DNA of 64,000 nt from positions 10,941,478-11,005,477 of the forward strand of contig NC_049981.1 in assembly GCF_000003815.2 (NCBI RefSeq), read 5' to 3'. Below are positions 43,127-52,408 of the stretch, piece after piece (the stretch's first letter is position 1; each line of letters begins with the position of its first letter). This DNA comes from Branchiostoma floridae (Eukaryota > Chordata > Leptocardii > Amphioxiformes > Branchiostomatidae). Both the position numbers and the translations under genes were made by a program. The notes below the pieces were generated by a model. The model saw nothing but the letters and a program-made list of their open reading frames with translations, was not told the origin of the DNA and searched no databases.

Positions 43127-44835
43127 AACTAGATCAAATAGCACGATGTAGCCCACATTCAGAGAGCAATGGTGATTATCTGTGTCACTGTAAAGTTGTT
43201 GACCTTCATGTTCCATTACTATATGAGAAAGGTACTTTTATAATTTTGTTGTTTTTACTTAGTTTGGTTCCATATGTAATAGAAGCTGTACATGCAACAG
43301 AGCATACAATGTATGTCTTACTAATTTTGTAGCACTTCATACCAAAGTGCAGTAATACTGTCAAGATGAGGAAATTTGTTGTTACCTTGATAATCCTTCT
43401 GATGTCAATATTTACTCAAGAATAGAGCATTGATTATTGAAAAGTCAAGTTAGTGTTTTCTGTCCATCTCCAGTTTGGTAAACACATTTTTCAATTGACT
43501 TTTGGGACAGCTTTTGACACTGTGTTGAACCTTGTCTTTGCTTCTAATGTTATGAATGTAAGAGCTGCACTGTCCTAATGTATGTTGGCATAAAGCTTAA
43601 CATTGTAAGAAGAGTTACGTGCCAAAGTCGTCATATGGTCATAAATAAATAGATGTGATGGTCAAATACTGTTTCATTGCTTCCAAGGTGATCACATTAA
43701 GCATGATTACTTATGCTTTCCTGATATAATATCCAACAGTATCATGGCAGGCTTATACATTAGAAAAACAATCCCCTTGCACATGCATGCACGCACACAC
43801 AAACCACCAATGGACAAGACTCTGCTGTAGTGTTTGCACCTCTGTATGGCCCAAGGAATAGGGATGCCACATGGAGATAGTCACAACTCTTTTTGCCAAC
43901 AGTGTAGGAATTGCGTGAACTTGTACCACACACACACACCCATTCTAGCTCTACTTCGGAAGATGCCATACACCAGTTATCAAAAAGAAGCTAGCTATGT
44001 TTTCCCAACTGTTAACTTTAACTTTCAAAAGTTCTACCTTTGTCCAAACATGCCCATTCCTCAAGGAAAAAGGAGTTGACTCATCAGTTCTTTCACTACA
44101 AAACTTTATATACAACACGTAAGTAAAGTAAGAAAACAACTTCTTAGCTGCTCTGAGCAGCAAATAATGTATTACAGTCATGATTGTTTATAAGCACATC
44201 CAGAAACAGAACTTCAGGGTAGTAAGAACGTCATCAACATTTTGGGGGAAAATGAACCCATGTCTCAACCTTGAAAAAATAGTACACAAAGCCCACAGAA
44301 ATTGCTTAGTAGTAATACATAATCATTACATGTCATTATGTGAAATTTATAATAATAACTTAGCTTTTAACAAAGACTAACCAACTGGGGTTCAGTACAT
44401 ACATTCTTTCAGTAGCTTAACAAAAATGCTTCACTAACACAATAAAAGAACTAGAGAGCTTAGCACAAGTTTGTCTATTTACAAAGAGTAAAATCAGGAC
44501 ACCATAGTATAAAATAAACAGTTGCTGTGTTAACAGGTATGTTGGTCACTGGAGGTTTTCTTGGATCTAAACCAAATCTAATATCAGTGCTTTGCAATAA
44601 GGCAAGATATATATAGATAAAACACAACTAACAAGACAGCCTGATTCCCAAACAAAGAAAATCAGCTTCGTAATATGCTTGACATTTTTTTAAAGTCAGC
44701 ACATTTTCGATTCTGTAGTAGTGGAATAAGCTGCCTGCTTTGCTATCGACACTTGTTGAATATTGCTGATCAGACTTTCATGTTTTCCTATGTGTCACAG
44801 TATGTATGGAGTGTTCCCAGAGTAAAGCTAGCATC
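43127..44835. other. Tail-to-tail intergenic region between TRIM gene and CHTOP
   Basis: TRIM (+) and CHTOP (-) converge here. A clear AATAAA at 43644-43649 serves the TRIM side. On the minus side no consensus AATAAA was found close to the CHTOP stop. TTTATA at about 44104 would read TATAAA, a weaker variant. No other gene is seen. Confidence 0.55.
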
Positions 44836-47800
44836 CTATTCGTCAGCTCCAGCCTGCTGCATGTACTCGTCCAGTTGTGCATCCAGGTATCCCTTTGTCT
44901 TGGACATGTAGGCATCTAGCTGGTTGTCTAGGTCCTCCTGGGTGGTGGAAAAAAGATGTGTTTTAAGATACGAGCAACAAAATTCCAATGTTGGACTAAA
45001 GCCAATTCCTTACTGTAGTTCATCTGAAACTGATCACCATTTGCTTAGAAAAATCTCCATAAAATCTAGACCATATGACAAAAGATGCAAAAACCAAAAA
45101 GTTCTGCTGCAGAGATTACTGTATACACCTGGGGCCCTAAAATCAACCTTGATATTCGTCTTCCTAACACCAACGCCAAATATCACTAATCCATCTAGAG
45201 TTATGCTAACTACAAATATTCAGAAATATACGCAGACATTCCAAAAACAATATCTCTATGGAGCTACGGCCGTGGCGCGTTGGTACACCCGATCTCTTGA
45301 TCTTGGAAGTTAAGCGACGTGCAGTCCAGACAGTACTTGGTTGGGAGACCACCAAGGAAGACTGGATGTTGTAGCCGGGTCATACCAAAGACTCTTAAAA
45401 TGGTACATACTTCTTTCTCTGCAAAGAGGAAGAGTATGGAGCTAAACACACTTCACTACCGGTGGACTGGCCCCCTGTTTTAGTGACCCCAGGGCTTTGA
45501 AACGGAGATGGGTGCCGGGCCTACGCATCACAATGTGATGCATGGCAACTTTAGCTTTAGTTTAGCTTAATGACATATTCCACCAATAGGGAAATACAAC
45601 AAACCTTGGAGACGTTGTTCTGTATCCCGCCCCGTGCACCGCGCCCACGGCCTCGCCCGCCACGCCCACGTAGGCCACCGCGAATCCCGCGCATTCCTCC
45701 ACGAGGGACCCCTGGAAATGATAAAAATAGCTCTGAGCAGAGAGAACTTCACTGTTTGTCTATCAGTTTAACACAGGTGTTGTACCTGAAACATTCAATA
45801 AAAAGAACTCTTATCTTATAAATGTATCTTCTGATAATATACTGCAATCATTTCTTTGCTGAGACAAATATCCGAATATTCAGTGCCCACCTCTGCCTGC
45901 CCCCCTCCCCCTCATGCCGCCTGCACCACGGCCGCCACCTCTCTGCATACGGCCTCCGCGGGGCTGAAAACCTGGGAAGGAGAACATGTTGGCTCACACA
46001 CATAGAATAACAACACATTACCACAAATGCTTCATCTAAACCCTCACTTTTGAAAAGGTAATTTATTTCGTACCAATCGAAATGTAGAATCTAAAATTGT
46101 CCTACATTTCAAGCGGAAAGTCAGGAGATAAGGGACCCAGACAGTACGCTGTGTTCTAAGTTGTTAATGGGAATATCATGCAAATATATAGGGGATCTTA
46201 TCAAATAACAAACATCCCAATGTTTTCAAATCTCTACTGACCAGTGTTTCTTTAGGCCACAGCAAGTAAAATTTATGGATTACAGCCACTAAATTTACTG
46301 AAAGCTAAAAAAAACAAACAAGATGCCTACATTTTCAAACTAGAGACCAAAAATGTTGTAACAAAAACTGAAAAGACAAAACACTTTATAACAGCCTACA
46401 GGACTTATATTCCTGTGGTCAAGTCCTGCACAAAGTGATAATATTGTCGTAGTAGCTAGTATCACTGCTGAAATTGGCAATAACACCCATGGATAGCACA
46501 ATTCTCAACTAGCTCCACTAGACACACTAGTGCATAGTGTCAATTCCACAAGTACACTCATGGCTACCTCACTACTGTCACCTCTACAACTACTTTACAA
46601 CTACCATACCATTTCCGGGAGGGGGAACAGAATTATCTACTTGGAAATCTGGCAAATATTAATGCACATAAGATTGGTCTGCTGTGGCTTTATGTATATG
46701 CCAGACCTGCAAAGCAACAAACAGCCATCCACAAACACAAATCAGGAGGTTGAGCTGAAATGGGGACTAGAGAAGCAGCAGAGAACTGAAAACAGAAAGA
46801 CCTTTTCTTTTAACAGCTGACTGCGAAATAAATGCCAAGATGATTGGATCTTTCATGCAATTACGGATGCAGAATTGGGAGGGGTTTGCAGAATTGGAAG
46901 GGGTTTGCAGAATTGGGAGGGGTTAGCAGAATTGGAAGGGGTTTGCAGAATTGGGAGGGGTTTGCAGAATTGGTAGGGGTGTGCAGAATTGGGAGGGGTT
47001 TGCAGAATTGGGAGGGGTTAGCAGAATTGGTGGGGTTTTGCAGAATTGGTAGGGGTGTGCAGAATTGGGAGGGGTTAGCAGAATTGGTAGGGTTTTGCAG
47101 AATTGGTGGGGGTTTGCAGAATTGGGAGGGGTTTGCAGAATTGGGAGGGGTTTGCAGAATTGGGAGGGGTTTGCAGAATTGGGAGGGGTTTGCAGAATTG
47201 GTAGGGGTGTGCAGAATTGGGAGGGTTTTGCAGAATTGGTAGGGGTTTGCAGAATTGGTAGGGGTTTGCAGAATTGGTAGGGGTGTGCAGAATTGGGAGG
47301 GGTTTGCAGAATTGGGAGGGGTCTGCAGAATTGGTAGGGGTTTGCAGAATTGTTAGGGGTTTGCAGAATTGGGAGGGCTTTGAAGGGACTGCACACCAAG
47401 GGAGTGACCACCAAGAACATTACCACCAGGTTGTCAAGAGTTCTAACCTCTGCCTGCTCCTCTAAAACCTCCTCTCCCACCGCGGCCCATGGCGCCGCGC
47501 CCAAACTGCGGCAGCGACAGCCTGCCTCGGATACCTTCAAAGAAACAGCAGGATATGAAACACCTGCTGTTGGGAACTAGGACTGCAGGTATGGAGTACA
47601 ACACAGGGCTCGAAATGTCGGATGCATGTGCGCTTTAGAGCACCCAAATTTGGAGCTGCGCACCTGTCTTTAACTATGGGTCAGGCTTTTAGCTAGCAAT
47701 GCGTACGGGCGTACAATGTACGCCCTTTAATAAAAATATCACAAAATGTACGCCCTGTTTTTTGGATGTACGGCTTCTGTACGCCCTTATTTTCCCCCGG

Positions 47801-50800
47801 AAACTTCGCTCAAAGTTCAAAATTCGCCGATTCCGGGCCGAGCGCCGAGCCGCCATTTGGGGTGATTCTACCTCAAGTCTCGCACCAACTCACATCTCGC
47901 GAATCGCGAGAGTCGCACCCCATTGGCCATTTCGGCGTGACGTAGCGCGCCCAGGCGCCATTATTGGTGGAATATCTGATATCCCCGCTGTTTTCGCGGG
48001 AAAAATCACGCAGGGAAGCGTGAAAACTTTGATTTGTTTACGAAAACTCGTCGAATGCCTGAAGTCATTGGTGATAAGTACATGTATAGGATTGTTTTGG
48101 AGGTTTTTTTTGCTTGTTTGTCGGTGGAATGTGGGAAAAACAACAGCTAATGTGACGATGACATACTGGGGAGGGGGGCGGTTTCGGCACTGAATTCGTA
48201 GAAAATGTTGAACGGAGGTCGCGATTTTTTCACGGTAACTTGAGATATTACTTTTGTTGCAGTCTTTATTTTCAAAATATTGATACATGGATGTTGTTTG
48301 TTGAGAAAATTTCGCTTAATTTGCCCTTGGAGCACATCTTTTCTGCTATATATTTTCAATGAATTAAATGTTTGTACACATATTTTTCTGTACTGTGTAA
48401 AGTTAACGCTGATGTTACAGGCTACAAGTAACTTTTCAGTGCATTTATTTTCAGCTATGTTCTTAACAGAGTAGATACACAAAAGAAATATAAGATGTAC
48501 CTGGCAGTCCTGGCTACACTTTCTCCTCTGTTGGTTTGCAGATTTTCTTGTAGACTTCTTTAGCTTGCTGTTGTTATATATGTAACATCACCTTTAGCAG
48601 TGAGGTTCGAGGTTAATTTACTCTCTCTGATTGTATGTATTAACTCATGAAACATTATATTGTAAGGAATCAGTGTTATATTACTTGAAAATTACCTCAT
48701 GTATTCTTTAAGCCATACCCACCTCTAATCAAGAACACATACCTCCCATTCTCAGGACAAAAGTAGTAATGCAGCAAAGACAAAAATTTGGCTATATTCT
48801 ACTTCAAAATGCAGGAAATAGCATTTCAGAGGCTTTAAATGTAAAAATTTTCCGGGGGAGGATACCCCCGGACTCCCCTACAATGCTCGCGCCTTCGGCG
48901 CTCGTCGCGCGGCTCCGCCGCGCAGTGCGGAGAGTACAACACATTACAGATGTACACCCTAAAAAAAATTCCTAGCTAAAAGCCTGCTATGGGTGCACCA
49001 AGATATTTGCCTCTAAAAGATATGTACATAAAGGTACTATAGTACATAAGTATGAAGCATATTTTTCGCATTTAAGTGTGATGATGAAGTGTCAGAAAAG
49101 AAGAATAAAACCTAAGGTCAAAAATTTTGAATTCTGCCATAGAACTTCAGGTTCTAGCTCTTAAGACAAACAGTAAGTTTAACTGGCATTACTCTGATTT
49201 TTTTCTGTGCACCAAATCTTTTGGGTTAGGTGCACCTGAGTGCAACCATTGTAAAAAAAAATGAATTTCGAGCCCTGTCTAAACCTGCAAGAAAACATGT
49301 CTTAACAGCAAAGTTCCTTTCCACACTGCACACAGAGGGTAAGGCTAAGAGGTACATGTCGTAGCTGACCACACAGGCCTCACCACAAGTTGGTAAAGCA
49401 AAGTTGTCATCAGCTACAGATAATGTTGCAAGGATAATGACCAAACCCAGGACACCACACGACTTCCCGTTTGGAAGAGGTCCTTGCAGTTTCTTAAACT
49501 TTTACTTTCTCGTGTAGCTGTAAGATTACAAAAGCTACCAAAACACATAACTTTCTAAGCTAACATCTTCACAACAAATCATCTTACACTCTTGTAACAT
49601 CATAAGAAAGAGCATGTAAACAAGAACGAACCTCCCCTGCCGCGTCCACGAATCCCGCCGCGCATCCCCCCGCGTCCACGGAAGCCTCCACGCGGCTGCT
49701 GCCCCAGACGGGCCAGTACGTTGCCCTTGGAACCAAGTCGCGCTTTCAGGGGCATCTGCTCAAATGAAATCAAATAGTCTTTTTAAACATAAGGGCTTAA
49801 TCAAAGTAAAATATTGTAATTGAATCAAAACATTTTAACTTGAGGGTACAAATGCAGGTCTTTTGCTGGAAAAGACAGTACCGGTATCCTAAGGTCAAAA
49901 CAGTGTCCAACTGGTTCCAAACTCGTTACTGTTTGTCACAATGAAGATATCAATTGCTCATAAGAACATTATCCTGACCTCACGGATATTTGTATTGCTG
50001 TAAATGTGCATACGAGGAGGGGCAGCAACATCATTGAAAAGTAACCCTCCTCCCTGTTTGAGTAGACCTCAGAGACCAGATGAACACTGTTCAGCCCTTT
50101 TGCCTTTGCCCCCCACAGATCTGCTTGGAGAGTCCATGTACCTGATGTACCATCTGCTGCTGTTGCTGCTGCTGCTTGAGGTGCAGCGCCGCCTGGACCG
50201 TGGGCCGGTTCTCCATCTGCTGCGCCAGCCGCCGGTTCTTCGCGGACGCCATCTGCTGCTGCTGCAGCGTGGCACGCACCTGCTGCTGCGGGGGCGCTTT
50301 CTTGGCCAGGGTGGAGAATCTTGGGGTGTGGATATAATACACAGGACATATAGGTTCATGCTACGGCTTCCAGAGGGTCCACATGACACACAGAGTCACA
50401 GACTGATGACACCATGGAGTAGAGAAGCTACCATTATGATGGAAAAGTATGATGGTGGGGAGAGCGGTTTAAGTTTCATCACATTGGGAAGGGGTGATGA
50501 GATGGAAGTAGAGAAAGGAAGATGGTGGGATGGGAAAGCAGTACAACCTTGTGGACAAGACACCGCCACTGCCGCTTACAAGCACAGCGTGCTTCGGACA
50601 GTTTGGCAGTCCCGCTTTCTACATGCCGCTTACTCGCACGACCCGGGCCGAGGACGGGCACTGAGAAAGCGTAGAGTGGACCCTCTCAGCCTGAAGTCAC
50701 CACTGTGGCGTGGTTCGCTTCTGGTGTGGAAGAAAATCGAACAATACATGACAAAACTGCACCACACCCTGAGGTGTTGTCAAAAAAGTTCATCTGCAAT

Positions 50801-51239
50801 GTCATCATTTTTCTTTTGCAAATGGGACACCCTGGTTATTGTTCACCATTACATCAATGCCCATAACGTCAATGAAACTTATGCAATGGCATCACTACAC
50901 ATTATACAACATTTGTTTGGTGCGGTGCCTTCTACATTCTCACTACCAGCAGTGCAGTAGGACGTTCGCTTTAATGTCCAAATATTCTTACTACCCATTT
51001 GGACACAGGTAAGGCTTCTTTGCCACAAGTACTGCATCAAATGCATTATCTAGCCCCTTAGTGATCTCTCTCTCCTTTTCAGAGATGTGATCTGGGGCAT
51101 TTTCACAGGCACAAAACACAGGGTGTCCTACGGGGGAATGAACCATTGTCATGGCACTGTGTGCTCACCGGTCGTTCAGAGAGATTTTAGTTGTGCTTTT
51201 GAGCACAACTTTCGGGGTGACATCCTTTCCAAATGACAT
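44836..51239 (-). CDS. CHTOP: CHTOP, chromatin target of PRMT1 / TREX export factor (7 coding exons)
   Basis: CHTOP is an RG-rich nuclear protein methylated by PRMT1. It joins the TREX mRNA-export complex through ALYREF/UAP56 and also binds 5hmC-linked methylosome complexes. Exons in transcript order: 51239-51169, 50319-50142, 49755-49632, 47534-47448, 45971-45891, 45711-45605, 44937-44836. This is 750 nt, 249 aa; human has 248. The N-terminus holds [17 protein letters not shown]. It is followed by [20 protein letters not shown], almost identical to human, and then a short poly-Gln run. The middle (about 95-215) is RGG/RG-rich and spread over exons 3-6. The C-terminus [24 protein letters not shown] matches the human C-terminal module. 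Exons 4 and 5 are phase 1-1 and could be skipped without a frame change. The introns hold a 5S-derived repeat, a minisatellite and nested hAT elements. Confidence 0.96.
45060..45210 (+). repeat. Dispersed repeat, ACAAAAGATGCAAAAACC family, copy 1
   Basis: Phrases GACAAAAGATGCAAAAACC, GTTCTGCTGCAGA, TCAACCTTGATATTCGTCTT and CCAAATATCACTAATCCATC recur in the same order at about 61585-61745 and in part, inverted, at about 63835-63925. No coding content. Confidence 0.55.
45262..45567 (+). repeat. 5S rRNA-derived SINE (or 5S pseudogene) in CHTOP intron 6
   Basis: Positions 45263-45378 align with the whole length of 5S rRNA: GCTACGGCC start, CCCGATCTCTTGATCTTGGA in the A-box region, GAAGTTAAGC, then CAGTACTTGGTTGGGAGACC in the internal control region and a TGTAGC end. 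It then continues into about 190 nt of unrelated tail ending in TTTAGCTTTAGTTTAGCTT. The extra tail and imperfect match favour a 5S-headed SINE over a functional 5S gene. Confidence 0.75.
46872..47388. repeat. 19-bp minisatellite, about 27 copies
   Basis: The unit is GCAGAATTGGGAGGGGTTT, with variants at the A/T after GG and at the last three bases. Hand counting finds 27 occurrences of CAGAATT at 19-nt spacing. Because 19 is not divisible by three, the array translates through every frame and yields long spurious open frames on both strands. It lies in CHTOP intron 4, just downstream of exon 4 in transcript sense. Confidence 0.95.
47604..49277. mobile_element. Outer hAT-like MITE with CAGGGCTCGAAAT termini, split by a later insertion
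   Basis: The left end CAGGGCTCGAAATG (47604) and right end AATTTCGAGCCCTG (ending 49277) are inverted complements. Without the inner insertion (47682-48986) and one copy of its target duplication the element would be about 360 bp. Internal GTGCACC and GGTGCAC phrases near the insertion also mirror each other. The flanking octamers (GTACAACA and TCTAAACC) do not match, so its own target duplication is not visible. It lies in CHTOP intron 3. Confidence 0.6.
47682..48986. mobile_element. Inner hAT-type element with exact 8-bp target duplication
   Basis: The left end CAGGCTTTTAGCTAG and right end CTAGCTAAAAGCCTG are perfect 15-nt inverted repeats. CTATGGGT flanks both ends exactly (47674-47681 and 48987-48994). 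The 1305-bp element is not obviously coding; its longest frames show no transposase motif. The left part is rich in GTACGCCC, and a CCGGGGGAGGATACCCCCGG palindrome lies near 48853. The 8-bp duplication supports the hAT superfamily. Confidence 0.85.
50142..50319 (-). other. CHTOP: CHTOP exon 2 with poly-Gln tract
   Basis: This exon encodes [20 protein letters not shown] through [16 protein letters not shown]. The CAG/CAA runs give two glutamine tracts, and the strand complement is open over a long distance. The donor CAG|GTACAT is preferred because it joins in frame to [12 protein letters not shown] of exon 3. Reading on into [10 protein letters not shown] would run past the splice site. Confidence 0.85.
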
Positions 51240-52408
51240 TTTGATCCGGGTTTCCTTGTTGTGTCTTGGGTCGGTGACGATTTAGTCCTCCTCTAGTTTT
51301 TTTTAACCTCCTGACGTCGAGTACCTGCACAATCTGGAAATGTGGAGTTAAGAAGCCAATGCTGCAAAAAAACAATGGTGCATTGCACAACTACTAGTAG
51401 TATTGCACAACAGGATGCAATACATGGATTTGCATAACAGGATGCAATAAATGGCATAGTCCAACAATTTCAATCAAATATTGCACCAGCTCCTGCAACT
51501 GTGGAAAGTATTCGAGATGAGCACCTGATAGTTACACACCAGCTGCACAACATAAATTAATGACTAATTTGCAACAAGCGGCTGCAACAACAATTTTTGA
51601 CAAAAAAGAACAGGTGTGGTTCTTCCTTGCTACACACCACAAACGATGGTCAAAATAATTTCTTCTTTCCTCTTGTTAAACCTTCATGCACAATAAAAAC
51701 GAAGAAAATATACAAACCACTTCTCTAAACATGTTTTAGGGTATCTGTAAATCTTAACTAACCCCTCGTTTGACAACAAATATATTTACAAGCAATTTGG
51801 TAAACGTGGCAAGACTACACAAAAATGGCCGTCAGACATGCCAAAAATATAGACGAATTTTCACGGACATTTTGGCCTATCTATCTAACTCAACGTGTTA
51901 CAGTACAATTGGAAAGGATACAGGAACGCCTAGACGTCTGCTGACACACGCTTTTAAGAGAAAGAAGACCTCTAAAAAGGAAAGAAACCAGAAGAAACTG
52001 TGGCGTCCTCTCTCCTCTGCCCCGAGTCCGTCCGCGTCCTGATGCAGGTACTCGATGACGTCACGAAGCAGACCCCGGATGCACAAAGATTTTTTTTCAC
52101 TTGGCTAAAGTTTTATTTTACACAAAGGATATCAATATGTTGCTGATCATTTTTCTCATTAATTCCTATGGAATTGCATTTTGTATCAGGAAAAATATTT
52201 CTATTAAAAATTTCACAAAACTGGAAAGGTTATCCGAGGTCATGGGTCATTGGCGGGAAAATGGCCGACTGAGTCTGAGGTGGGAGGGCTTTGTTCTGCA
52301 TTTTCTTCCATTCCGTACTTATTTGTGACCTACACTTACATTCGGTGGAACAAAGACGCTTCTGTTATCTTAGACAACGTCTTAGGCAAGCTCAGGAGGG
52401 AAGAAATC
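51240..52408. promoter_or_regulatory. Head-to-head CHTOP/VPS72 promoter region
   Basis: The two start codons are 1169 nt apart and diverge. A perfect CRE TGACGTCA lies at 52056-52063. An E2F-like TTGGCGGGAAAA lies at 52250-52261, adjoined by AAAATGGCCGAC. VPS72 starts in ATCATGGCGGCGG. No TATA box is obvious. CHTOP probably has additional 5' UTR sequence in 51240-52050. The element assignment is by motif only. Confidence 0.5.

Noticed and set aside
45263-45378. Functional 5S rRNA gene
   Set aside because: There are several mismatches in conserved stems, a fused non-ribosomal tail, no T-run terminator right after the 3' end, and a position inside a CHTOP intron.
46872-47388. CRISPR-like array
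   Set aside because: The repeat is contiguous without unique spacers and the genome is animal nuclear DNA. The same applies to the 41-bp repeat at 55690-55895.
46844-47540. Long open frames on both strands with repeating [18 protein letters not shown]-like peptides
   Set aside because: They are translations of the 19-bp minisatellite, which stays open in several frames. The minus-strand frame also does not match the CHTOP exon 4 frame.
50119-50142. CHTOP exon 2 extending into [10 protein letters not shown]
   Set aside because: A consensus donor CAG|GTACAT lies before it, and splicing there joins in frame to the conserved RLGSKGN segment of exon 3.
50004-50960. 318-codon plus-strand open frame
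   Set aside because: It is antisense to CHTOP exon 2. Its open state comes from the CAG/CAA-rich exon and continues into unconserved intron. No domain is seen.
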